This document shows, one piece after another, positions 1 to 7,454 of a stretch of DNA of 24,002 nt. The translations under genes and the position numbers were made by a program. The stretch is taken from positions 1 to 24,002 of the IMG/VR virus record IMGVR_UViG_3300006925_000149. One strand, 5' to 3'. Source of the DNA: a virus. The notes beneath the pieces were generated by a model. It made no database searches. It was given only the letters and a program-made list of their open reading frames with translations, and was not told where the DNA came from. Position 1 is the first letter of the stretch, and each line of letters opens with the position of its first letter.

Positions 1-1
1 G

Positions 2-7
2 AAGGAG
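2..7 (+). promoter_or_regulatory. Shine-Dalgarno site that fixes the scaffold start
   Basis: AAGGAG sits 7 bases before ATG 15. An in-frame TTG at 9 would lie only one base after this site, so ATG 15 is the likely start. Confidence 0.75.
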
Positions 8-14
8 ATTGAGA

Positions 15-836
15 ATGTCAGAAGTACAAGAAGAAGTTAGTAATCCATACAATGCTCGTAAGCCTTGGCACGAAGCTGATAAGCCCAGTGGAGGCAGTGC
101 AGATGGATTATTTTTTGAGCCACAACAGGCTACCCTTGAAGAAGAGGCCCCTGAAGAAGAAGCTCAACCCCGAAAGAGGACTAACTATAAGAAACGATAC
201 GATGATCTAAAGAAACATTATGATCAGAAACTTGGAGAGTTTAAACAAAAGGAACAAGAACTCCTTGCGATGGCTCAACAAGCACAACCCCGCTATGAAC
301 CGCCTAAGTCTGAAGAAGAGTTAGAAAGTTTTAAAGAGGAGTATCCTGATCTGTATAACACTGTTGAATCTGTAGCACATATGCAGAGTCAACGGCAGGT
401 AGCAGAACTTGAAGCGCAACTACAGGCTATGCGGCAACGTGAGTCTGAAGTGTTACGTAGAGAGGCTGAAACCACACTGCAACAGCGCCATCCAGACTTT
501 GAGGATATCAGAGGGGATGAGCAGTTTCATGCGTGGGCTAAGGAGCAACCTGAGCAGATTCAAGATTGGGTTTATAATAACCCTGATAATGTTGCTTTAG
601 CTTCAAAAGCTATTGATCTTTACAAATTGGAAACTGGTGTTACTCAAAAACAACAGCCCAGAAAGAAACCTCAAGGTTCGGCAGCAGATATGGTATCAAC
701 TAAAACAACTAACGTAGATGCTGGTCAACCTAAGATCTGGACTGAACGGGAAATCGCTGCTATGTCCCTAGATCAGTTTGATAAATATGAAGAAGATATT
801 AAGCAAGCAATGATGGAGGGTCGCGTAGTAGCATAA
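15..836 (+). CDS. Capsid assembly scaffolding protein
   Basis: 273 aa, very rich in Glu, Gln and Lys. It is predicted to be helical, with coiled-coil-like stretches at about residues 55-90 and 115-155. Residues 1-50 are low-complexity and acidic. The C-terminus (AAMSLDQFDKYEEDIKQA, then MMEGRVVA) looks like the short helical capsid-binding tail of phage scaffolds. It lies directly upstream of the major capsid gene, the position of T7 gene 9. By analogy it would template procapsid assembly and leave before or during DNA packaging. Scaffolds diverge fast, so the call rests on composition and position more than on motifs. The 28-base gap to the capsid gene holds only a ribosome binding site. Confidence 0.75.
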   Translation: MSEVQEEVSNPYNARKPWHEADKPSGGSADGLFFEPQQATLEEEAPEEEAQPRKRTNYKKRYDDLKKHYDQKLGEFKQKEQELLAMAQQAQPRYEPPKSEEELESFKEEYPDLYNTVESVAHMQSQRQVAELEAQLQAMRQRESEVLRREAETTLQQRHPDFEDIRGDEQFHAWAKEQPEQIQDWVYNNPDNVALASKAIDLYKLETGVTQKQQPRKKPQGSAADMVSTKTTNVDAGQPKIWTEREIAAMSLDQFDKYEEDIKQAMMEGRVVA

Positions 837-864
837 TTAATTGTGTTATTAGGAGAATATTAAC

Positions 865-1854
865 ATGGCTTATAATGTAAGTGACCAATTCTTTGAACCG
901 TCTACAGATACCAATGCTAACTTTGGTAACTCTGTAGCAGGACAAACCAACTCGTTCTTCCTGCCTAAAGTTTACTCTAAGCAGGTACTGAACTTTTTCC
1001 GTAAGGCTTCTGTGATTGAAGGTATTACGAACACTGACTATGCTGGTGAAATCGCAGCATTCGGTGATAGTGTACGAATCATCAAAGAGCCTGAAATTAC
1101 TGTTTATCAGTATGAGCGTGGTCAAGATGTGACCGCTACTAAGTTGACTGACCAAGAAGTAACTCTGGTTGTTGACACGGCTAACGCATTTAAGTTTATC
1201 GTAGATGACATTGAAACTAACATGTCTCACGTTAACTTCCGTGACGTTGCTACGTCTTCAGCAGCTTACTCTTTGCGTGATGCTTTTGACCAAGGTGTAC
1301 TGGCTTCTATGTTTGCTGGTGTGTCTGCTTCTAGCCCTGACCATATCCTTGGTACAGACGCTACTGCTGACCTTGCTGCTGGAACCTTTGACGGTACTGG
1401 TAACCTAGACCTTGGTTTTGCTTCAGGTGAGCACGATCCTCTGGATATCATGGCACGTATGGCACGTTTGCTAGACGAGCAGAACATTCCAGAAGAAGGA
1501 CGATGGTTCGTAGCTTCACCACAGTTCTACGAAGTACTGTCTCAGTCTAGCTCTAAGCTGTTGAACGTAGACTTCAACGCTGGTCAAGGCTCCATCCGTA
1601 ATGGTTTGGTAAGCTCTGGCAAGCTGCGTGGTTTTGATATGTACAAGTCAAACAACATTCCTGCGGTAACTAATGCTGCTGGTCAATGTCTGGCTGGTCA
1701 CATGTCTTCTACGGCAACGGCTCAAACGATCACCAGCACTGAAGTCATCCGTGACCCAGATAGCTTTGGTGACATTGTACGTGGTCTACACGTTTACGGT
1801 GCTAAGGTACTGCGACCAGAAGCTCTGGTTTCAGCCTTCTACGGTATCGACTAG
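865..1854 (+). CDS. Major capsid protein
   Basis: 329 aa. It should build the icosahedral shell. Recognisable features are an N-terminal arm rich in Asn, Ser and Thr, a stretch around residues 67-90 (GDSVRIIKEPEITVYQYERG), the FKFIVDDIE segment near residue 110, and an EGRWFVASPQFYEVL segment near residue 210. This pattern is familiar from capsid proteins of marine podoviruses, which are expected to have the HK97 fold. Size and place (after the scaffold, before a strong terminator) match T7 gene 10. The ribosome binding site AGGAGA lies at 850-855. Codon use is more C-rich at third positions (GAC, AAC, TTC) than in neighbouring genes, as expected for the most highly expressed gene. No gp10B-type frameshift extension is seen. 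Confidence 0.87.
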   Translation: MAYNVSDQFFEPSTDTNANFGNSVAGQTNSFFLPKVYSKQVLNFFRKASVIEGITNTDYAGEIAAFGDSVRIIKEPEITVYQYERGQDVTATKLTDQEVTLVVDTANAFKFIVDDIETNMSHVNFRDVATSSAAYSLRDAFDQGVLASMFAGVSASSPDHILGTDATADLAAGTFDGTGNLDLGFASGEHDPLDIMARMARLLDEQNIPEEGRWFVASPQFYEVLSQSSSKLLNVDFNAGQGSIRNGLVSSGKLRGFDMYKSNNIPAVTNAAGQCLAGHMSSTATAQTITSTEVIRDPDSFGDIVRGLHVYGAKVLRPEALVSAFYGID

Positions 1855-1866
1855 ACCTTTTAGGTG

Positions 1867-1898
1867 GGGGCTGCTTCGGTGGCCCCTTTCCTTTTTTT
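1867..1898 (+). terminator. Rho-independent terminator after the capsid gene
   Basis: An 8-bp stem (GGGGCTGC / GTGGCCCC, two G-U pairs) closes a C(UUCG)G tetraloop at 1875-1878. It is followed by a T tract (TTTCCTTTTTTT, 1887-1898). It begins 13 bases after the capsid stop codon. The place equals that of the T7 terminator T-phi after gene 10, which lowers transcription of the tail genes relative to capsid. It is the only convincing hairpin-plus-T-tract I find in the window. Confidence 0.88.
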
Positions 1899-1911
1899 AC
1901 TGGAGATTATA

Positions 1912-2118
1912 ATGCCCCAACTTGGATCTGATGCGAAGCCATTAATGATGAGACAAACTATTGCTGGTAAAGGCAGTAGAATCCGCAAAGGAACTAATTA
2001 CGCACGTTACAAAGATAACTTTGATAAAATTTTTAATAAAGACTCTGACCCTGAATGTTCTACAGAGTTTGAAGGCGCTAGAGCAATTAGTAAAACTTTT
2101 TCAATGGAGCAAGATTGA
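1912..2118 (+). CDS. Small hypothetical protein after the capsid gene
   Basis: 68 aa, of no family I recognise. The N-terminal part is basic (KGSRIRKGTNYARYKDN), followed by an acidic patch (DKDSDPE-like, about residues 42-48). ATG 1912 is chosen because TGGAGA lies 6 bases upstream. The longer in-frame extension to 1864 would read through the terminator hairpin. The stop overlaps the next start (TGATG). Size and place suggest a minor head or head-completion factor, which is inference only. Confidence 0.6.
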   Translation: MPQLGSDAKPLMMRQTIAGKGSRIRKGTNYARYKDNFDKIFNKDSDPECSTEFEGARAISKTFSMEQD

Positions 2119-2282
2119 TGATGTACGGTAAAGATAAAAAGAAAGGAATGATGTACGGCAGTATGGTACGCAAAGGTAAGATGGGCGGTGGACGCTCTAT
2201 GTACGGTAGTGGCGGATATGCTTCTGTTCAGGATATGGAAAGAATGTGCGGTAGTAAAACCGTAACGCAGAAAGTAAAATGA
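2118..2282 (+). CDS. Small Met/Tyr/Gly-rich protein
   Basis: 54 aa. ATG 2118 overlaps the previous stop, and its own stop overlaps the next start. It holds repeated MYG motifs (MMYGK, MMYGS, SMYGS) separated by Lys/Gly stretches, with one Cys. Met content is extreme (about ten in 54 residues). I associate similar tiny MYG proteins with marine phage genomes but know no function. Tight coupling on both sides and continuous codons between capsid and tail genes argue that it is real. It might be a minor virion component. Confidence 0.55.
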   Translation: MMYGKDKKKGMMYGSMVRKGKMGGGRSMYGSGGYASVQDMERMCGSKTVTQKVK

Positions 2283-2422
2283 AAGTAGCTGCTCCTAAAG
2301 GTTATCACTGGATGAAGTCTGGAAAGACTTTTAAGCTTATGAAAGATCCTAAAGACGGTTATAAGCCTCATAAGGGTGCAAGTAAATCAGCAACCTTTGA
2401 GGTTCAAAAGGCGCATAAATAA
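2279..2422 (+). CDS. Small basic hypothetical protein
   Basis: 47 aa, rich in Lys. It opens MKVAAPKGYHWMKSG and contains two phrases of the form KxFKLMKDP and DGYKPHKG. It starts inside the end of the previous ORF (AAAATGA) and its stop overlaps the next start (TAATG), so all three small genes are translationally coupled to the tail gene. The APKGYHWM opening is a phrase I know from small marine phage proteins without assigned function. Binding to nucleic acid or to an acidic partner is possible from charge alone. Confidence 0.55.
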   Translation: MKVAAPKGYHWMKSGKTFKLMKDPKDGYKPHKGASKSATFEVQKAHK

Positions 2423-3192
2423 TGGCAGCAACATATCTAGATTTAGCAAATGAACTCCTACGGGAGATGAATGAAGTAGAGCTTACAAGTTCTAGCTTTG
2501 CTTCTGCTGTGGGTATTCAACAACATGTTAAAGACTCTATTAACAGAGCTTATCTAGATATTGTTAATGAAGAACCTCAGTGGCCTTTCCTTGCTGCTAA
2601 TTTAAGTGGTGAGACAGATCCTATGTACGGTAATGTATACGTAGAAACTGTAGCAGGACAACGCTGGTATAATTTAAAGCCTGCTAGTTCTTCTTTAACT
2701 ACTGACTACGGCTACATTGATTGGGACAACTTTTATTTGACTACAGTAGGCGTAGCAGGCGAATCAGTACCATATACTGCACGTAACTTACGTTTTACTA
2801 CAACAGAAGCTTGGAAAGACTATAGACGTATTCCAGAAAACTTAGACGATGCAGATACTCAGCAATACGGCGTACCTGATCGTGTAATTAAAAGTCCTGA
2901 CAATCGTAAGTTTGGCCTTAGCTCTATTCCAGATAAAGTATATCGTATCTGGTTTTACGCTTATGTATTACCTACAGAGCTTGTAGCCTTTGGTGATGAA
3001 ACAGTTTTCCCAAATACTTACAAGCCTGTATTGCTTAATAGAGCTAGATATTATATCTATCAGTTTAAAGAAAGCCCACAGTTTTCTGCTTTTGCTCTTG
3101 AAGACTACAAGCGTGGCTTACGTTTAATGAAACTTAATTTGATGAATCCTAATCCCGGTGAGTTTAAAGATGACCGTATGAGGTTTGTATAA
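2422..3192 (+). CDS. Tail tubular protein A, gp11-like head-tail adaptor
   Basis: 256 aa. The N-terminus (YLDLANELLREMNEVEL, then HVKDSINRAYLDIVNEEPQWPFL) is the helical opening typical of podoviral tail tubular protein A, which forms the ring between portal and nozzle. The middle part is beta-rich with aromatic residues, and the C-terminal helix (ALEDYKRGLRLMKLN) is also typical. T7 gp11 is about 196 aa, so this one is longer. Its neighbour downstream is the gp12-like nozzle protein, as in T7. The start is set by the TAATG overlap. Confidence 0.78.
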   Translation: MAATYLDLANELLREMNEVELTSSSFASAVGIQQHVKDSINRAYLDIVNEEPQWPFLAANLSGETDPMYGNVYVETVAGQRWYNLKPASSSLTTDYGYIDWDNFYLTTVGVAGESVPYTARNLRFTTTEAWKDYRRIPENLDDADTQQYGVPDRVIKSPDNRKFGLSSIPDKVYRIWFYAYVLPTELVAFGDETVFPNTYKPVLLNRARYYIYQFKESPQFSAFALEDYKRGLRLMKLNLMNPNPGEFKDDRMRFV

Positions 3193-4796
3193 TGTCTCAG
3201 CCGTTTGGTTTATCAACTAAAGGCGGTCTATTTACTAGCCTTAACCAGCTTGAGATGCTGGGACAGCCGGGAGTTGCTTCTAAGCTTACAAACTTTGAAG
3301 TAGACACAGATGGCGGCTATCGTCGTATTAATGGCTTTACTATCTTTGGAGGCGGTTCAGCGGTACGTCCTAATGGTGCTAACAAAGTACTAGGGATTAG
3401 AGGGTATGCTGATGGTGTAATAGTTTGTTCAGGCACTGGGATTTTCTTTAGTCAAGACGGAACCTCATGGATTTCTATATCTAAGCAAAGTGTTCATAGC
3501 AGTGGTGATAACTACACAACTTTTACAGGCCGTTCAGACTTAGCTCGCACTGGTCAAAAACAAACTAACTTTTCATTCTTTGAAGGTTTGTCAGACTACG
3601 GTGAGATACTTATATGTGACGGCGTTAACAAGCCTTACTTTTTCAGGATGGAAGGTACTGGTAATTTAAATACACGTACTTTTTTTGCTGGTGAAGTAAC
3701 TGTAAGTGGTACTGTTGCTCCAGCAGTAGGTACTATTCATGATAAGCACTTTGTAGTTGCTGGTGCAGGCGCTGCATCTAATACAATTTACTACAGCCAT
3801 ACAAATGATCCTGATAACTTTACAGGAACTGGATCAGGCTCTATTGTACTTGAAGACCAAGTAGTGGGCCTAGCTAGTTTCCGTAGTGATCTTATTATCT
3901 TTTGTAAGAATAGTATTTTTAAACTTCTTAACATTAATGATTCTAATGCTATTACAGTACAACCAGTAACAAAGAATGTAGGTTGTATGGATGCACAGAG
4001 CATTCAGGAAATTGCAGGTGACTTGTTATTCTTGAGTCCTGACGGACTTAGAACCATTGCAGGTACAGTACGGATTGGTGACGTTGAGTTAGGAACTGTA
4101 AGTAGACCTATTCAGCCTACAATTAAAAGTATTGCAGCCAATATTGATAATTTAGATCTTACAAGTGCTGTACTTAGAAGTAAATCACAATACAGATTAT
4201 TTTATAACACAGACGGTACAGCTAATGCTGCCGCTAAAGGTGTTATTGCTACATTAACAAATGAAGGTTTCCAGTATTCAGAAACTGAAGGTATCAAAGC
4301 TACTGCTTTAACATCAGATCTAGATGTAGATGGTATTGAGCAAACGTGGCATGGAGATAGCGATGGCTATATCTATAATCATGATGACGGTATTTCTTTT
4401 GATTATGGTGGTAGCCCTGCTGACATTAGAGCGTCTTATCAGACACCTAATTTAGACTTTGGTGATGTAGGTACTAAAAAGACTTTACGTTATGTACGGT
4501 TGTCTATAAGTCCTGAAGGGGCTGTTCAGCCTACATTACGTGTACGTTATGATTATGAAGATCCTTTAATTTCACAACCTTTAGATTATATATTAGATAG
4601 TATTCCTTTGCCTAGTATTCTTGGGTCAGGCATATTTGGAGCCAATGTATTTGGTGCTCCAGCAGATCCTCTAGTACGCCAAACAGTTCAAGGCAGTGGG
4701 CATACTGTAAGTTTTATTGTAACAAGTTCAGATCAAAAATCGCCATATACAGTGAATGGTCTTTATATAGACTACACTCCATCAGGAAGGAGATAA
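3192..4796 (+). CDS. Tail tubular protein B, gp12-like nozzle protein
   Basis: 534 aa, Gly- and beta-rich, with no transmembrane segment. The opening (a GLSTKGGLF-type start, then LTNFEVDTDGGYRRINGF) matches the start of podoviral nozzle and tail-stabilisation proteins, where a bound pair of strands precedes a beta-propeller. Phrases of the type GVIVCSGTGIFFSQDG, DHILICDGVNKPYFF-like blades and LASFRSDLIIFCKNSIF support the propeller. T7 gp12 is about 794 aa, so this is a shorter form. It would form the lower tail tube through which DNA leaves, and it follows the gp11-like gene by a TAATG overlap. Confidence 0.75.
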   Translation: MSQPFGLSTKGGLFTSLNQLEMLGQPGVASKLTNFEVDTDGGYRRINGFTIFGGGSAVRPNGANKVLGIRGYADGVIVCSGTGIFFSQDGTSWISISKQSVHSSGDNYTTFTGRSDLARTGQKQTNFSFFEGLSDYGEILICDGVNKPYFFRMEGTGNLNTRTFFAGEVTVSGTVAPAVGTIHDKHFVVAGAGAASNTIYYSHTNDPDNFTGTGSGSIVLEDQVVGLASFRSDLIIFCKNSIFKLLNINDSNAITVQPVTKNVGCMDAQSIQEIAGDLLFLSPDGLRTIAGTVRIGDVELGTVSRPIQPTIKSIAANIDNLDLTSAVLRSKSQYRLFYNTDGTANAAAKGVIATLTNEGFQYSETEGIKATALTSDLDVDGIEQTWHGDSDGYIYNHDDGISFDYGGSPADIRASYQTPNLDFGDVGTKKTLRYVRLSISPEGAVQPTLRVRYDYEDPLISQPLDYILDSIPLPSILGSGIFGANVFGAPADPLVRQTVQGSGHTVSFIVTSSDQKSPYTVNGLYIDYTPSGRR

Positions 4797-4799
4797 TAG

Positions 4800-7454
4800 A
4801 TGGCTCAGAGCTATACCAGACAAAGTACATTCGCTGATGGAGATACTATATCAGCATCGTTATTTAATAACGAATATAACCAATTAGTAAACTCTTTTGC
4901 TTACTCTTCTAGCAGTGCAGTAAGCACAGGCCACAGACACGATGGTACTGCTGGTCAGGGTGGTAATATTTTTAAAATTGGTGATCTTGATTTTCTTAAC
5001 AAGATTGAAGTAGACGGAACAAACAATCGTCTTGGTTTTTATGTAGAAGTTTCTAGTGCTGCTGTAGAGCAGATTCGTATTCAAGATGGTGCTATTGTAC
5101 CTGTAACAAACAATGATATTGATTTAGGCACATCTTCTTTAGAGTTTAAAGATTTATTTTTAAACGGTACAGCACATGTAGATACTTTAGATGTAGATGT
5201 AAATGCTACAGTTGCAGGTACTTTAGGTGTCACAGGCGCTACAACGCTTTCTAATAATCTAAGTGTAGGTGGTAATCTTACAGTAACTGGCAATGCAACC
5301 ATTGCAGGTAACTTAACTTTTGGTGATGCTGCTACAGATACAGTATCTTTTAGTGCTGATGTAGCTTCTGACTTGCTTCCTAGTGCTGATAATACTCATG
5401 ACTTAGGTGCTACAGGGGCTGAGTGGAAAGACTTATACATTAATGGTACTGCTAATCTTGACAGCCTTGTATTAAACAGTGGTACTACAGTAACCTCTAT
5501 TCTTGATGAAGATGATTTAACTTCTAATAGTAATACGTCTTTAGCTACGCAGCAGTCTATTAAGGCTTATGTAGATGCTCAAGTAACTGCACAGGACTTA
5601 GACTTCAGTGCAGACTCTGGTGGTGCTTTAAGCATTGACCTTGACAGCGAAGCTATGACCTTTACAGGCGGTACAGGTATTAATACGTCTGGTTCAGGTA
5701 ATACAGTAACTTTTGCAATTGACAGCACTGTAGCTACGCTTGCAGGTGGTGAAACTTTTACTAACAAGACTTTAACAAATCCAGATATTAATGGAGGCAC
5801 TGTAGATGGTGCTAATATTACTGTAGGATCTGGTAATGCTTTAGATGTTTCAGGAGGTACTCTTACACTTGCAGATAATCAAATATCTGGTGATAAAGTA
5901 GAGGGTGGTACAATTGATGCTGTTGCCATTACAAACTTAACTTTTGGAAGTCTTAACGATGGTTCAATCAATGTAACTGCATTCGTAGATGAAGATACTA
6001 TGTCTTCTAATAGTGCAACACTTGTACCTACTCAACAGTCTGTTAAAGCTTATGTAGACTCTCAAGTTACTGGTTCTATCGTAACAAGAGATTATGGTAG
6101 TGCTTCAAGCCCTGTAGTGTTTACAGTTACAGTAGCTTCAAAAACTTCAGCACATCCTTATAACGGTGACGGTTCTAGCAGCGCATATTTTTTAAATGGT
6201 GAAGAGTCTCCAGCATTATCTTTACTGGGTGTAGACAGCGTTACAAGTTCTAGTGAATATTACTATAAGTTTGATCAATCTAATTCTTCAAACAGTGGAC
6301 ATCCATTACGTTTTTATTATGACGCAGCTAAGACTTCGGCGTACACAACAGGCGTAACAACTTCAGGAACTCCCGGAAGTGCCGGTGCTCATACTACAAT
6401 AGCTGTAACGTCTGATACGCCTAATATTTTATATTATCAGTCTAGCTCACATGATTATATGGGTAATCACGCTACAGCAATTACTACTACAATGGGTACG
6501 ACAGGAGCTTTAAAACTCCCTGTTGGTACTACAGCACAGCGTCCTACAGCTTCAGCAGGACAGTTTAGATATAACAGTACAACTGGAAAGTTTGAAGGTT
6601 ACACTACTTCTTGGGGAGACATTGGAGGCGGTGAGGCTCAGTTCACGCTAGACACCATGACAGGCGATGGAAGCGACACAACGCTCACCATGTCTGTTAC
6701 ACCTGCTTCTGAAAACTCTATTCAAGTTTATTTTGATGGTGTATATCAGCATAAAGATACATTTAGCTTTAGCGGAACTACACTTACTTTTAGCACTGCT
6801 CCAGCTTCAGGCGTTGCTGTTGAAGTTATTATTATTTCTACTGTTGCTGCTTCAACAACTCCGGGCGATGGTACGGTTACTACAGCTAAATTAGCAGGCG
6901 ATGCAGTTACACAAGCTAAAATTGCAAACGATGCTGTTGGTGCAGATCAATTAGCAGCGAGTGCAGTAGTTACAGCTTCTATAGTAGATGACAATGTAAC
7001 TCAGGCTAAAATTGCAAACGATGCTGTAGGTGCTGACCAGTTAGCTGCAAGTGCAGTAGTTACAGCTTCTATTGTTGATGATGCCGTGACAGCAGATAAA
7101 CTTGCCTCTAGTGCAGTTGTAACAGCTTCTATAGTAAATGATGCTGTAACAGCAGCTAAGATAGCTTCTGAGCCTGTGACAGTTGGTATAACGTCAGTAG
7201 TTACTAGTGCAAGCATAACAGCTACGGTAAACACACATGTATATGTGGATACTGCTGGAAGAACCATTACATTACCTGCGTCCCCTACAATTGGTCAAAG
7301 AGTTTTGATCACAGTTGGAAACTTTACAGACACAGTAGTTGGACGTAACGGAAGTAACATTATGTCTAGTGGTACTGATATGACACTAGATAAAGAATAT
7401 CTTTCAATTCAATTTATTTATACAAACTCTACAGTAGGATGGGCAATGTCATGA
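4800..7454 (+). CDS. Large tail fibre protein
   Basis: 884 aa, rich in Thr, Ser, Ala, Gly and Val. Residues 1-60 (TFADGDTISASLFNNEYNQL, then TGHRHDG) are a common virion-attachment opening of marine phage fibres. The shaft carries paired repeats: DLGTSSLEFKDLFLNGTAHV and DLGATGAEWKDLYINGTANL, and two TQQS(I/V)KAYVD(A/S)QVT units. A cupredoxin-like domain follows at residues 432-558. Then come a DGVYQHKDTFSF domain, ten decapeptide repeats (693-792) and a beta-rich tail with TITLPASP and RNGSNI. A strong ribosome binding site (AAGGAG, 4787-4792) precedes the ATG. It should be the main receptor-contact fibre. The last two domains recur in the gene at 8543. Confidence 0.8.
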   Translation: MAQSYTRQSTFADGDTISASLFNNEYNQLVNSFAYSSSSAVSTGHRHDGTAGQGGNIFKIGDLDFLNKIEVDGTNNRLGFYVEVSSAAVEQIRIQDGAIVPVTNNDIDLGTSSLEFKDLFLNGTAHVDTLDVDVNATVAGTLGVTGATTLSNNLSVGGNLTVTGNATIAGNLTFGDAATDTVSFSADVASDLLPSADNTHDLGATGAEWKDLYINGTANLDSLVLNSGTTVTSILDEDDLTSNSNTSLATQQSIKAYVDAQVTAQDLDFSADSGGALSIDLDSEAMTFTGGTGINTSGSGNTVTFAIDSTVATLAGGETFTNKTLTNPDINGGTVDGANITVGSGNALDVSGGTLTLADNQISGDKVEGGTIDAVAITNLTFGSLNDGSINVTAFVDEDTMSSNSATLVPTQQSVKAYVDSQVTGSIVTRDYGSASSPVVFTVTVASKTSAHPYNGDGSSSAYFLNGEESPALSLLGVDSVTSSSEYYYKFDQSNSSNSGHPLRFYYDAAKTSAYTTGVTTSGTPGSAGAHTTIAVTSDTPNILYYQSSSHDYMGNHATAITTTMGTTGALKLPVGTTAQRPTASAGQFRYNSTTGKFEGYTTSWGDIGGGEAQFTLDTMTGDGSDTTLTMSVTPASENSIQVYFDGVYQHKDTFSFSGTTLTFSTAPASGVAVEVIIISTVAASTTPGDGTVTTAKLAGDAVTQAKIANDAVGADQLAASAVVTASIVDDNVTQAKIANDAVGADQLAASAVVTASIVDDAVTADKLASSAVVTASIVNDAVTAAKIASEPVTVGITSVVTSASITATVNTHVYVDTAGRTITLPASPTIGQRVLITVGNFTDTVVGRNGSNIMSSGTDMTLDKEYLSIQFIYTNSTVGWAMS
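6093..6473 (+). repeat. Duplicated cupredoxin-like domain, copy 1 (candidate ligand Cys lost)
   Basis: 127 codons, residues 432-558 of the 884-aa fibre. It aligns without gaps to 8693-9073 (about 98 of 127 residues identical by hand count). Candidate copper-site positions are His501, Ser548, His551 and Met554. The position that is Cys in copy 2 is Ser here (TCT versus TGT). Confidence 0.7.
6876..7175 (+). repeat. Ten decapeptide repeats in the fibre shaft
   Basis: Ten units of exactly 30 bases, encoding a pattern like VTxAKIAxDA (VTTAKLAGDA, VTQAKIANDA, VGADQLAASA, VVTASIVDDN and so on). Units 2-4 and 5-7 form a higher-order 90-base duplication with near-identical DNA. Repeats of this kind are common in phage fibres and probably make a trimeric beta shaft. 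Confidence 0.85.

Noticed and set aside
837-864. Possible T7-type phage promoter before the capsid gene
   Set aside because: The 28-base gap is A+T-rich with a ribosome binding site only, and no 17-23-base promoter-like element was found there or repeated in other gaps.
799-1230. 143-codon open frame on the - strand across the start of the capsid gene
   Set aside because: It is antisense to the highly conserved capsid gene, has no ribosome binding site or motif, and its frame follows from codon bias of the + strand gene.
1864-1911. N-terminal extension of the 68-aa protein
   Set aside because: It would translate the terminator hairpin. ATG 1912 has its own ribosome binding site.
7439-7450. 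Earlier in-frame ATG for the WDG-repeat protein
   Set aside because: It would overlap the fibre gene by 16 bases with no ribosome binding site, while ATG 7451 gives the common ATGA coupling.
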